DNA of 64,000 nt from Pyricularia pennisetigena (taxonomy: Eukaryota; Ascomycota; Sordariomycetes; Magnaporthales; Pyriculariaceae). The stretch covers positions 4,949,259-5,013,258 of the forward strand of contig NC_043742.1 of the NCBI RefSeq assembly GCF_004337985.1, written 5' to 3'. Numbering within the stretch: position 1 is the first letter of the stretch; each line of letters opens with the position of its first letter. Below, piece after piece: positions 1-11,875 of the stretch. Under the pieces are notes generated by a model. The model did no database searches and was not told the origin of the DNA. It saw nothing but the letters and a program-made list of their open reading frames with translations. A program made the position numbers and the translations under genes.

Positions 1-164
1 AAAAGTGCTTATTTTCTTTAATTTTCAATAGGATGCGTGCTTCTCTCCCGCTGGACTGCCTAGCTCTCGCGCAGCTAAGCAAGTAACTTTTCTGGCATTT
101 TTTAGGCAAGAAGCCTACTTTCACCTGACTTTCACCTCACCTACAATATCCTCAGTCAGCCAAA

Positions 165-2251
165 ATGGAGGGAAACACGAGCGTTCCCGTGTCCTTGTCC
201 TCTTTGATACCTTCTTCCTCGCCTTCTCCATCCCAATCCATCTCTTCCGTCATAATTCGCCCTAGAAATCGCCGTACTTATATCCCAACAACGGTGTCAG
301 CATCAAACATGCCATCCCATCGACAGAGGCAGCAGAGAAATGTCAGCAGGAGGAACAAGAAGGAACCCCGATTGGGGTTGCTTCACCTGCCCTTCGAGCT
401 CATCAACATGATTCTCGATGAGATTGATTACATCAATGACCTCAGCAGCTTCTCGCAGGTGAACCGAGCCTTGCTCGAAGCCTACCAGTACAGTGTTTTC
501 GCCGATGTCGCTGACTGGAGAACTGTAATGGATGGTGAAATCGACGTTATACTGGATTTATTCTATCACGGAGTACGCCACGACTCTGTTCGGATCGTCA
601 CCATTCTCACCCACTATGTGCGCGACATGGAGATCAAGGGGTAGGTTTTGTTGACGCCCTCTTTCTGAGCAGCAGATGTGCTCCCCATATCCGCACTCGG
701 TGGACAAAGTGACTGATATTTGGTGACGTACCTAGATATATGCCCACTGAGCCTTTCAAGACTAGAAGGATCACATACTTCCACCATGCGCTCATCGCAG
801 ATGCCCCCAAGGTCTCGGCTTATCTCGCTGCGGCGGGCGAAGACATGTTCGACGAAAGCTTTGAGTTCTACCCAAGTATGGCGGCCATTCATCATGCCCT
901 GTTCCCACAGACCGTGGCCACCCAATGGGAGCTCAACAAGGCTCTTCGTGTCGCTTGCAACTACGGCCTTTCCCGCACGGCATACGTCCTCTTGGAGCGT
1001 GGGGCCGATCCCATGGATACGAGCCCTTTTGGTCTGATGCCCATCCACCTGGCCTTGACTAATCGCCAACCCTGGTGGGATTCGGGCAAGTATGACTCCT
1101 CCCGTCTACGTAACTTCCAACTCAGGCCCAAAGTCCACCACCTAGATTGGGAGGAACTGGCGCGGTGGAACATTTCCGCGCTGCTCAAGTTTGGCTGTCC
1201 CTTGGACCTTAGATCTGCGCAGATGCGCCGGCACAAGTGCGACCACAAATGCTTGGGATCTCTCGATTGCGATCATCATGAGCAGACACCACTGCACATG
1301 GCAGCCAAGATCGATTTCGCAAACGTCACCGAGTACCTTCTCAACAAAGGCGCCGACCCTTACACGCCGAACGGAGAGGGTTACACCCCTCTATACTGCG
1401 CCATCGTGCACGGAAGCTCCACGGCGGCCGGTGTCCTATTCAGACGCTGCCAACCCGTTGTGAACCCGATTGTGCACATCCCTACAGGAACGACGGCGTT
1501 GCACATAGCCTGTAGGTTCGCCTTACCTTCAATGGTCGACTGGCTGCTGGAAGCAGGCGCGGCCCCGAATGTCATCAACAACCAAGGCCTGAGTCCTCTG
1601 CACGAAGTGCTCTGTCAGACTCAGCCTGATCGCAGCCGCCAGGTGTATTTGGTTCTGAAAAGTCTTGCCCGTTTCAACGCAAACCCTGCTACCCCTAGTT
1701 GCGCTCCCAAAACGCCCTGGGAAATGGCCAGAAACCACCCATTCCCCGACGTGCAGGAGATGTTTGCCGACCGCACGCTGATGACGTTCTGGGAGCTGGA
1801 CCAACTGAGTGGCGGCAAAACTAGTGCCCCTCGCAAGGGCCGGCGTCAGAGAAAGCGCGGAAACCAGGGCATAAAGCGCGCCGACAAGCAGGCACCTTGG
1901 CAGACCGTTGCCACTTCACCTCCGATAGAGCCAGAGTTCCCGCCGACTCGGGTTGACTGTGGGCGGGAGACTCCGGACCCGTGGACAGATAATGACGCGT
2001 TGAATGACAATGACCCATGTACTAGGATTTGCCCGTTGGATCCAAAGAGCGCCTGGGGTGACGAGTGGCTTGACAACAACTGGTATGGTGGGGAGCGCGA
2101 GTATGATGAAATGAAAGCGTTGACGCCAGACACAAGAGCCGAGGACAACTTTGTGGACTTTGGGGAGGACCTCGTCGCGTTTGACACAAACACTCCAATC
2201 AAACCCTTCCCGTCGGCTTCGCTGCAGACTCGAATAGCAAGCGCTGGATAG
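165..2251 (+). CDS. F-box and ankyrin-repeat protein
   Basis: Two exons, 165-640 and 736-2251, joined across a 95-nt intron (donor GTAGGT, acceptor TAG), give 663 residues. A Ser/Pro-rich start of about 65 residues is followed by an F-box-like segment at about residues 71-112 (LLHLPFELINMIL..., then a SFSQVNRALLEA stretch). From about residue 220 to 460 there are ankyrin repeats, with clear TPLHMAAK, GYTPLYCAI and TALHIACR cores and the usual GADP/GAAP turns. The C-terminal 200 residues are basic and then acidic and look disordered. F-box proteins normally recruit targets to SCF ubiquitin ligases through Skp1, and ankyrin repeats would be the target-binding part; both roles are inferred from the domains. 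The target is unknown. The gene stands alone, with about 950 nt before the next gene. Confidence 0.8.
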
Positions 2252-3198
2252 AGGCCAAAGCTGCTGACTTTGAACAATCTGCCCGCAAAGCCGAAGTCGA
2301 ATGCGTCCCTGTTTCCTGAGCTAGAGAGCCGAGATGCTGCCAAGAAGGCCGCAAGTGAAGATGCTTCGACCAGCCCACAAGGAACCAAAAAAGTGCAATC
2401 AAGGAACAAGTGACTTTCTCTCAACCTCTGAGTGGATAAGTCAACCTGTACGGCTGTGACGACTGTGTTGCGAGTTTTTTCATGTCTGGTTGGCGAGTTA
2501 ATGGAAGTCGCCTTTTTTTTTTTCCAAGAAAACCAATTATGAGCAAAGGGCGAAAACGAAACGAATTTGCAGTGTAGGTGCAAGTTGAGGTTCACAACGC
2601 TCGCGTTTGCCTGGCAGTTTGATTACCAGATTGGTTGATTATTTGCAACATTATTGTTGTAGCCTTGAAGTGGGCTGCCGATGGGGATCCTTTCCCAGTG
2701 CTGGTTTTGTTTTCAGAAAGGGCATTAGTCTAGTTACCTAGATAGTTGTGACGAGTGAGAGCCGTAAGTTCGGTATGATGTTGGCTGGGTTTCCTGGGAC
2801 AGGGCTGAGCTTTATGGGATGATGAGCCCGACATGTACCGTAGATTTTAAATCAAAGCAACTGTATCCACTTTTAAATTGGTCGTGACCCACTGCAGTAT
2901 CCAATGCCATCATTTCCATAGCCGTCCGTTGACGCGATCCGTTTGTTACATCATCTTGACCTTGTCGAAATTTATCATCCACCATTTTACACCAGCATAT
3001 CTGCAAATAGCCCCAGACTTGCCTGCGATCGTACAAGCAACGCCGTTCAGCCGCCGTGTAATCCCACGCCACCAGGCATCGCATTTTCATCAACACGCAA
3101 AACAAAATGATCTCCAGCAGGTTTATAGGAGGAGTAGGGAAACAACTGCACCCACAAATCACCACCATGACGGGCTCTCGCTAACGAAATCGGCAAAC
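2252..3198. other. Intergenic spacer before GRX5
   Basis: No supported gene. It should hold the 3' end of the F-box/ankyrin gene and the promoter and leader of GRX5. The last 321 nt are open in the GRX5 frame, but the translation there does not resemble a glutaredoxin or a presequence. Confidence 0.6.
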
Positions 3199-3696
3199 AT
3201 GGCCACCTCCTCTTACCAGAACGTCCTCCGACAAGCCTCCAGGACAGCCTGCCGCGCACCGGCGCACTCGATCGCCGCGCCGACCCTCCTCAGGCAGCTT
3301 CAGTCACAGCAGCAGCGACGGCTGCTCTCGTCCGAGGTGCGACAGGCCATCGACAAGGCGGTCGCGTCGGCGCCCGTGGTCCTCTTCATGAAGGGCACGC
3401 CCGAGACGCCGCAGTGCGGCTTCTCGCGGGCCAGCATCCAGATCCTCAGCATGCAGGGCGTCGACCCGGAAAAGTTCGCCGCCTACAACGTCCTCGAGGA
3501 CCAGAGCCTCAGGGAGGGTATCAAGGAGTACTCGGAGTGGCCCACCATCCCGCAGGTCTACATCGACAAGGAGTTCGTAGGCGGCTGCGACATCCTCGTC
3601 TCCATGCACCAGAGCGGCGAGCTCGGCAAGTTGCTGGCCGAGAAGGGCGTGCTCGTCAAGGGACAGGAGGGCGAGGCTGATAACAAGTCGGCGTAA
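3199..3696 (+). CDS. GRX5: Monothiol glutaredoxin Grx5, mitochondrial
   Basis: A single exon of 165 residues. Residues 1 to about 45 are rich in Arg, Ser, Ala and Gln with almost no acidic residues, as in a mitochondrial presequence. The glutaredoxin fold follows, with the monothiol active site CGFS at residues 73-76, the KGTPETPQ approach, the WPTIPQVYI segment (cis-Pro) and GGCDIL. Grx5 proteins bind a glutathione-coordinated [2Fe-2S] cluster and pass it from the Isu scaffold to acceptors in the mitochondrial matrix. The start at 3199 was chosen because it gives the presequence and has a good ACATGG context. The reading frame is open upstream to 2878, but those residues do not look like part of the protein. 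Confidence 0.93.
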   Translation: MATSSYQNVLRQASRTACRAPAHSIAAPTLLRQLQSQQQRRLLSSEVRQAIDKAVASAPVVLFMKGTPETPQCGFSRASIQILSMQGVDPEKFAAYNVLEDQSLREGIKEYSEWPTIPQVYIDKEFVGGCDILVSMHQSGELGKLLAEKGVLVKGQEGEADNKSA

Positions 3697-4036
3697 AAGG
3701 TGGAGGGAGGAGAGGGAAAACTGTACAACAATATGTTGCCTGAGGAGCAGAGAATGACGCGGCTATTTTTTTCTTCTTCTTTTTTTGCCAAAAGAAGGCC
3801 CGTCACAATGAACATGTACGATCATACTAGTTTTTGTCGTGTGCTGATGTGTATATAAAAAAATACCTTAGATATAATCCGTTCGGCTCCTAGTTGAGAC
3901 ATATATATAAACAACACCACAGCCAAGCCTGTAGTGAAGCCGTCCTCCATGGTACAAATCCACCCAGTCTTTTCGAGTCATCCCAGTATTTTTGTTATTT
4001 GTTTTTTTTTTTTTCTATTCAAAAACCCCCCGTCGC
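3697..4036. other. Convergent 3' spacer
   Basis: Spacer between the converging GRX5 and gamma-glutamyltranspeptidase-like genes. It is T-rich, with several T runs (about 3765-3790 and 4000-4015). No gene is seen. Confidence 0.6.
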
Positions 4037-6104
4037 CTAGGCTGGATACGCAGCGCCATCTCCGCGGGGATCGCTCCCTGCCGACCAAACCCCCGTCCCG
4101 TCCACGGGGTCGACGGTCCATCTGATTATCTGACCCCTACCAAACTGGGACCTCTCGGTGCCCGTGATGAGCACGCACTTGTGGCCCAGCTTCTGCAGGC
4201 CGGCGATGGTCGAGGCCGGCATCCCCTCCTCGATGGCCACGACGTCGTCGTTCATCTCGCCCGTCACCTCGTCGGGCATCCCGGCGCCGATGCAGATCCT
4301 GGGGGCGTCGAGGGCCTGCTGCGGCGACAGGCCGCAGCTGACCTGGCCCAGGAGCGTCTGCACGTGGCCCTGCGGCTGCATGAAGCCGCCCATGACGCCA
4401 AAGACCGAGTGCAGCGAGCCGTCGGCCAGGTTGGTCACCAGCCCCGGGATGATGGTGTGGTAGGGTCTCTTGCGCGGCGCGAGGGCGTTGGGGTGCGCCG
4501 CGTCCAGCGAGAAGTTGCTCCCGCGGTTCTGCAGCGTGAAGCCGCAGCCCTTGGGGATGATGGCCGTCCCGAAGCCGCTGTAGTTGGAGTTGATGAAGCT
4601 GATGGCGTTGCCCTGGCTGTCCGACACGGCAAAGTACACCGTGTCGCTGCTGTTGAGGGCGGGGCTCTTGAATCCGGACGACGGGTCGCCGTGCCGGACC
4701 GACGTCGAGGCCTTTTCCGGGTTGAAGAGCTTGGCGCGCTCGGCGAGGTACTCTTGCGAGATGAGCTCCTGGGAGGGGACCTTGGCGACGTTTGGATCCG
4801 TGACGAACCACGAGGCGTCGGCAAACGCGAGCCGCAGGGACTCGACGACGGCGTGGAGGTACGCCGGCGTGTTGTGGTCCTCGGGCCCAAACTTGGGCAC
4901 CTTGCCGCTGCGCTCGAGCTCCTGCAGGATCCCCAGCGCCATCAGGGCGACGATGCCCTGGCCGTTGGGCGGGTGCTCCCACAGCTCGACGCCGCCCGAG
5001 CCGTCCGCGGCCGCCGCGCCGTGGGCCGTGAACTTGAGCCCCAGGGGCTCGACGGCCTCGCTGCCCGTCTCCAGGTGGTGCTTGAGGTCGTCGAGCTCCA
5101 TCAGCCCGCCGAGGTCCTGGCACACCTTGACGAGCTCCTCGGCTATCCGGCCGCTGTAGAAGCCCTTCTTGCCCTCCTCGGCCAGGGTCCGGAAGGTCCG
5201 GGCCAGGTTGGGCAGCTTGATGATCTCGCCCGCCTTTGGCGCACGGCAGCCGCCTGGCGCGTCCGGGTCTGCCTTCAACATCTCGGCGTAGTTGGGAGAT
5301 GCCTCACGGATGCGTTTCTCCGACCCGCGCCACTGAAGATTGTCGTGTTAGCAAAGGATGAGAAGCTTTACAGAAGCTTGAGTTATGAGGTCTGGGGCAG
5401 GTCCTATGACCTGATAAAACCAGTAAACTATACTCACAGCAATAGATGTTATCTCGGAAACGGGGTACCCCTTCTCGCCCAGCTCGATGGCGGGCTTCAG
5501 TATATCAGCCATGGTCAGCTTGCCGCTGCCGAACCGCTCGACCGTGTCGCACCACCCTGCCGCGGCACCCGGCACCGTCACCGCCAAGGGGCTCTTTGTC
5601 GGAATCTCGCTCCTGGTGTCCGAGTCGGGCAGCTTGAGCGCGCTGCGGACCGCATCGAGCGTGTACTTGGCACCGGAGCGACCGGACCCGTTGAGCGCCG
5701 AGACCTTCTTGGTGGCGGCGTCGTAGTACAGACAGAACATGTCACCGCCGATGCCGGTTGAGCACGGCTCCGTCATGTTCATGCCGGCCGCTTGACGGCT
5801 GGTTGTAAGCCATGAGGCCCCCGTGTTTAAATGCTGGTAGAAAAATATGGAAAGAATGAGAAAAGGAGTAAATAAAGCACTCACCTACGGCGACGGCCGC
5901 ATCGGCAGCATTACCTCCTGCATTGAGAATGTCGATTCCGCACTTGGCTGCAAGAGGTTGCGTGCAGGCCACTATGCCCTTGGTGCTGTGAACGACGCTC
6001 CTTCGGCTCGCAAACTTTTGTATGTCATGCGACGCCGGCGGATATATCGAGGGATTGGTGAAGGCCATCTTGTCGAGGTTTCTCTCTTGCAATGGCCTCG
6101 GCAT
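4037..6104 (-). CDS. Gamma-glutamyltranspeptidase-like hydrolase
   Basis: Three exons on the minus strand: 6104-5885, 5790-5438 and 5332-4037, giving 622 residues. The introns are 94 nt (GTGAGT, acceptor AAG) and 105 nt (GTGAGT, acceptor CAG). Family marks are [16 protein letters not shown] near the start, [12 protein letters not shown], the [13 protein letters not shown] block, LNGSGR, and the start of the small subunit at [11 protein letters not shown], where Thr of about residue 422 is the expected self-cleavage and catalytic nucleophile. The family moves or hydrolyses gamma-glutamyl groups of glutathione and related compounds. I see no signal peptide or membrane anchor at the N terminus, so it may be cytosolic, unlike the classical membrane-anchored enzyme. 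A second Met at 6068 is a plausible alternative start. The opposite strand carries a long open frame (3992-5761) that is only a shadow. Confidence 0.85.
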
Positions 6105-6740
6105 GAAGACGGTTGCTCAAAATCCTAGCAACACACAGTCTGGGGAAATATTTACAGTACAATCGACTTTCTTATTAGGTTCTCCTATTAAAGACTTGGT
6201 CGCGAGTGTTTAGAGTATCTGCCTGCAGTGTACAGTAATTACAGGGACTCGACATCAGGTTACGAAGTAAGATTGTCCGGTGGAACTGAGGAAAGGTACT
6301 AATCATTACATCACACAAACGACTCATAGTCTCCCATCCCCCGCTCACGCCAATCCGTCCGGTATCCAAGCGGGGCTTCGGTGGTGCTCGGAACCACTCC
6401 CCGCATCTCTCCGGGAGCTATTGAGCCTTTTCTCGAGGCACGGAGTTTCGGCACCGGTTTCAAAAGTAAGTACCCAACTTATCGCCGGTCATCGGATGCT
6501 TGGGAAAACAAAACGTAACTGCAACTGCAGAGCCTCACACAATTTGGCCCGTTCGCATAGCACACCCCACACACACACACACACTCCACCCTGGATGCCA
6601 TTGCGTGCATATGTAGGGCCTATGATGCTGATAATGCACATTTTCCCAGTCTATCGTGTCCTTTATTGAGAGTACTCGGATTGTGCACCGTCCTCAGACA
6701 CAAGCCCAGGGCATGATTACTTACTAGTCTAGCTGCTTGT
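6105..6740. other. Intergenic spacer
   Basis: Upstream region of the gamma-glutamyltranspeptidase-like gene and 3' end of the Trp-tRNA synthetase gene; both are on the minus strand. It contains a short CA run near 6570-6585. No gene is supported. Confidence 0.55.
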
Positions 6741-8911
6741 TCATGCAGCTGCTGCACCCTTTGCTGCCTCCTTTTGCTTTTTCTTCTCCTCTATTTGACG
6801 CTGTTTCTCCAATTTCTTTAGTTGGTTCTTGGTCATCTTACCATCACCACCCTCGGCTGCGCCTTCGCCCTCCGTTGCCTTGGATGCACCGGCTTCGGCC
6901 GAAGCCAGGTTGCCCCACTTGAGATTCAAAGGCCTGACCCTCATGAACTCGGCCACAATCTCGTCCGTCACCTTTGCCCGGCGCTCTTGGAAGGACTGGA
7001 CGTATGCCTGGAGCTCCTCGCCGCACTTCTTCTTGATCTCGCCAGTCAGCATCTTGCCGGTGCTGTACTCGACTCGGATCTTCTCCAGTTCTTGGTCGTC
7101 CTCGAGGAAGAAGGTGAGATACTGGTAAGGGACATCCTTGTTGGTGTCACCTCCCTTCTCGCGATGCTCCTCGACTGTGACCTGCCCACCCGAGAGGGCG
7201 TATTTGTTGACCTTGTTCAGGATCTGCTTGGGTGTGTCGTTCATGAAGATGGCTGACGTCTCAATGCTGGCACTCATTTTTGAGCCTGGGCCCTGGAGCG
7301 CATCCAGGAATCGCGCGTGGATCAAGGAAGGCTTGGCGAACTCTTTGGTGTCGTTAGTCAAACAGCTCCCAGAAAAGACCACCGCTGATTGTCACTCACT
7401 CAACCTCGAGGCCACATCCCGAGTCATTCTGAAGTAGGGGTCCTGATCAATGGCACCTATTGCACATATTAGTCCATGTAGTGGGAAAGATCATGTCCGC
7501 TCTTAACTCACATGGGATCAGGCATGGTATTTTGCTGGTGATCTTCTCGTCAGGGCCGAAAATGTGTGGGAATGACGAAGCAAAACTTGTTGCGCCTAAG
7601 CGATGATTCAACCGTAAGTTGAGTGGTCCGTACGGGTGAGTATGTTGTTGTTCCGTTCCAGCGCGTTACATACCTTGAATGCTGCCGAAATGAATCTTGC
7701 CAATGTTGGTACTGTGAGTCCGTTAGCTTCAGTCCAGAATATGCGTTGAGTTTTCCCTGCTCTTTTGGTGGACTTGCCTGTCGTTGAACCCAAAGATGGC
7801 TTTTGCCTGGTTATATGTAATGTGCTTTGATAACCTGGTGATATTCTTGTAAAAAGCACCTCCAAGAAAGCTGATGCAAACGCCTCATTAGCATCTATGA
7901 ATGCGGATCCGAAAACATCAACCCTGACTTGGTACATACTCGTAGTCCGAGAAAATGAAGGTCTTCTCGGGATCAAAGCCAACTGCAATGATATCCCGAA
8001 CGTTGGTTTTAGTGTAGGACTGGACCTCTTCGATGGTCCTCTTCTCGCTGAAGAGGTATTTCTGACATTTCCGTCTGTGTGAGCTTTTGAAGGGCGTTGA
8101 CTTGGGCGCTCTGTCAATGGCCGTGTAATCATACCTCATCCTACATAAGATTATCAGTGTATTATTCTCTCGTCATTTTTGGGGGTTGTCGCCCTTACAT
8201 CTGTCATCATTATGACCAATGGAACCTGGAAGACATCCTGGAGCCATCTAACATACGTGACCTGTGGTCAGACCAAGTTTTGGTTACATGGACTTGCGAG
8301 TGCTGGACTAACTTGGTAAACTCAAAGGGTATTGTGTGACCAATGTGCATCGAGTCGCTTGAGATAATCCTAGTTAGCTTACACTGCCTGGTTTCAAATG
8401 CAATGCATGTGGATGCACTCATAACAATGGTCGTACCTGCTCGGTCCTCTGCCAGTATAGAGGAAGAAGGGCTCTTTCTTCTCGTGCCTGTCCAGAATGA
8501 CCTGTTGGGAACAAAGCTTCGTCAACCAACCGTTCCGTGCTGGGCTGGAAAGATCTTGTAATCTTCAGGAGTACGGTCACACACATCCAGCTCACGATGC
8601 GAAAAGACAATGCCCCGGCGCATGAAGCGATGCGGCTTGTGGCCGGTGACGCGCTCAAACCTCTCGAGCAGCTCAACGTCGATAAGCTTGGTGCCAAACT
8701 CCTCGACCAGCTTGTTGTAGTTGATGGCTTGGACGTTGCCATCAGCGTCGACGCCACCGCTCACGTTCCAGGGATCGACTGATTGGGCTTGTGCTTGACC
8801 GGCACCGGTGGCTGTGGTTGATGCGCCGGCCAGTGCTGCAGCGGCGGCATCCGTGGCGGCCGGACCATCGCGTGCCTCGGCGGTCCGGTCGACGAGGTGA
8901 ATTTCGGGCAT
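6741..8911 (-). CDS. WRS1: Tryptophanyl-tRNA synthetase, cytosolic
   Basis: Eleven coding exons on the minus strand: 8911-8585, 8501-8437, 8357-8313, 8247-8199, 8140-8135, 8061 to about 7923, about 7859-7778, 7711-7674, 7595-7512, 7456-7400 and 7342-6741. The protein is about 497 residues. It charges tRNA-Trp with tryptophan in the cytosol. The class I signatures are both present: the HIGH motif at residues 135-138 inside GRGPSSDSMHIGHTIPFEFT, and KMSAS at about 319-323. Other family blocks are DIIAVGFDPEKTFIFSD, KIHFGSIQG, CLIPCAIDQDPYFR and FQERRAKVTDEIV. The tail is Ala/Lys/Glu-rich and probably flexible. Exon 5 is only 6 nt (Asp-Glu). The intron at 7777-7712 starts with GC instead of GT. 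The junction between exons 6 and 7 (7860-7935) is not settled: no canonical splice pair gives the usual GGAFY sequence. All other junctions close in phase. Confidence 0.93.
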
Positions 8912-9642
8912 GCTGCTGGGACTCAACACCAAGTACGGAAGTTGGCAGTTTGACAGGTCTCGCGTTGTGCAGATGCCGTTTTGAACAAGATATCTAGGTT
9001 GGCGCTGGCAACAACAAGTTTGTCTGATTCGAAATCAAGTCGACGATAATTATCACGACCTCAGTCTCAGTCACAACAGTCACACTCATACGCAGTGGGC
9101 GGGGTTCGTCCTCAAAAGTTGTGACGCAGGGGAATGCAATTAGACCCAATCGCGGGGTAGCTTCTCGGCTAGGATTCCCGTCCTTGGCCTTGCCTCATTT
9201 GGTCAACGGCTTGCAACGGAGTGGAGTACTGTACATGCATGCTGCGAGTGTCGCATGGAAGCAGATTCTGGCTTGACGAATGCTGCAAATAGCCGCGGGA
9301 AACGGATTGAGTAATATCGGCAACCAGGCTCCTGCTAGCATCAGGAGCACTCGAATAGTCAGCCTGCATAAGGGACGTGGACAATGGCGTTTCTCACAGG
9401 GCGAGTGATGCATAGTGAGTAGCATTTGATCTACAGTACTGGACCGGACCCAAATCTGTCAGGGGCTGGAGCTCCTGTGGACCCTGGTGCAGATATCCCT
9501 GTTCAGGAAAGTACAGTATGGCTGTGACGTTGACACGCGACGCGAAGGCGAGGGAAAAAAAAAGTCAGGCACAAAATGATACAAGACTCGCGATTGCCAG
9601 GAGCTTCCAAAGTACCACCTTCACAGCCACAAATGCAATACC
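8912..9642. other. Divergent promoter region, WRS1 and MRF1
   Basis: A 731-nt spacer between two genes transcribed away from each other, so it should hold both promoters. I see no convincing TATA box and no gene. Confidence 0.55.
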
Positions 9643-11047
9643 ATGTTGCGAGCGCCATGGCTTTGTCGACGGTTGCTCAGGCCGTCACAATGGCGGACAA
9701 CATTACCAACAATAAAATTCACACACCGGCTAGCTAGTACAGGTCAGCGAGAAAAAAAAAAAAAAAAGGTCCAGCAAGTCTCCTTTGGAGTCTGCCAATT
9801 GACTGACACATTCAACCTTCCAATTGACAGATGCGAATGGGAGAATACCGCCGGTCCTGCTCCTCCGAGCGAGGAAGCTCAAAGACGAGCATGATCAATT
9901 GCACAGCGAACTGGAGGCCAACTTTGATACCGCTAAAGCAAAGCGCATGGGAGAAATCTCTAGGGTTGCCGATGCTCTCAAGGCCTGGGATGCGGCACAA
10001 GCAAGTGTCAAAGAGTTGACTGGTCTTACCAACTCTCAGGACGAGGAGATGCGAGAGCTGGCCAAGGAGGAGCTTGAGACAACAAACAATGAGCTCGAGG
10101 CACTTTCTGACAAGATCAAGATCGCCTTGACGCCAAAACACCCCTTTGCCGACATGCCCTGCCTCATAGAGTTTCGGCCAGGGCCCGGCGGAATGGAAGG
10201 GCGCTTGTTCACTGATGCCCTGTTCAAGATGTACCAGAGCTACTGCACGTTCAAGGGATACAGAACCAAGACCGTAACGTACGAAAGAGTCGATGGCCCT
10301 CCCGGGGCCGACGGGGAAACCCCGCTGCAGGAGGCCATACTGGAGGTGACGAACCCCGGTTCATACGACATATTCCGAGGCGAGGCGGGCATGCACCGTG
10401 TTCAGCGCGTCCCCACGACCGAGAAGTCGGGCCGCATTCACACCAGCGCCACTGCCGTGTGGGTATTGCCGTCGTTCCCCGAGGAGGCCGGCGCCGGCGA
10501 CGAGAGCGCAACCGACGTCAACGACCCCAACAGCGACTTTTACATAGATCCGACCGAGGTGCGAGTCGAGACGATGCGAGCACGAGGCGCAGGTGGACAG
10601 CACGTCAACAAGACAGAGTCGGCGATCAGGTTGACGCACATGCCGACCGGCACGGTGGTCAGCATGCAGGACGAGAGATCGCAGCAGCGCAACCGGGAGG
10701 CGGCTTGGAAGGTTCTGCGGTCGCGCATCGCACAGAAGAGGCGGGAGGAGCGTGAGGAGATGGCGCAGAACCTGCGCAGCAGCGTCCTGTCAAAGGACAA
10801 GATCACAAGGGGCGACAAGATTCGGACGTACAACTACGCGCAGAAACGCTGCACCGACCACCGCAGCGGGCTCGACATCCACAATCTGCCTGGCGTCCTC
10901 ATGGGCGGCCCCGAGCTGGATAGAATCATTGCCAGCGTTCACGAGTGGCAGACGGCCAAGGACGTGCGCTTGCTCATCGCCGAGGAGGAGGAAACTGCCG
11001 CGGCCGCGGCTAAAGACCCAGGGGGCAGCCGGGAGACGAAGAAATGA
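9643..11047 (+). CDS. MRF1: Mitochondrial peptide chain release factor 1
   Basis: Two exons, 9643-9742 and 9831-11047, with an 88-nt intron that carries a run of 16 A; 438 residues. The small first exon encodes 33 residues rich in Arg, Leu and Thr with no acidic residue, a good mitochondrial presequence. The second exon encodes a class I release factor: a coiled helical N domain, then PGPGGMEGRLF, the RVPTTEKSGRIHTSAT segment, and the catalytic GGQ at about residues 288-290 (RGAGGQHVNKTES), followed by DERSQQRNREAAW and the C-terminal helix. It reads UAA and UAG on mitochondrial ribosomes and triggers hydrolysis of peptidyl-tRNA. The reading phase across the intron (G|AT) supports the presequence exon. 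The tail is Ala/Glu-rich. Confidence 0.93.
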
Positions 11048-11834
11048 TGACTTTTTTTTCTCCTCTTATTTCGTCTGTACTAATATTTACCATTTGTATT
11101 ATGATAGCGCACACCGCAATACCCCTAGACCTGTGTGCAAGCTCTTTCATCCCTACTTTTGCCTCCTTTCTTTTGACATTTGCATGGAATTTTTGACTGC
11201 ATTTCCACATCCGCGGTCAACACTTTTCGTTGACATTGACGCGTCCTGCGCCTTGAACCGCAAACGAGTCCGTGCTAACGTACGTGCACATTTTCCAGGC
11301 CTGGAAGCTTGCCATGCACCCAGCGATCTTTTGGCATGACAGCTCATAGAGTTGGGGATGTCAGGGTTCAAACATTACCGGGTGTTTTAAAGCGAGGGAA
11401 AAACGATGAACATACGTTTTGTTTTGTTCTTTGTTTGTTCCAACGACCGTGCATCAAACGCGAATCAGAATCAGCCTTGCATACTTGTAACTACTTACAC
11501 TACTCACATCTACCCACCTATCGAGTAGTACCCACGAATGACTTGATCCCGAACCCACACACCACAATTTTCCGTCGTGGAGCATGTCGAACCGTAGCAA
11601 TGAGGCAGCCCAACAAACCACTGATCACGGGGACCGCTGTTCCTTTCCACGCAATACGTGTGATAGTGTGCAACCGCCGCCTCGTCCCAACCCAAACACA
11701 GGAGCACCGCGAGAGGTATAAACCATCGTACGAACGTTTGTAATGGACAGTCTCGAGATTTGCTTCAGACTAAACCGGAGCGGGCGTTAGCTTGGCAGAT
11801 TTGAGCCCCTTTTGAAAAGATGAGATGAAGCTTG

Positions 11835-11875
<41 letters not shown>

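Noticed and set aside
3992..5761. Long plus-strand frame of 589 codons
   Set aside because: It lies antisense to the gamma-glutamyltranspeptidase-like gene, whose exons show clear family motifs. The plus-strand translation is Arg/Gly/Val-rich and typical of a GC-rich shadow frame.
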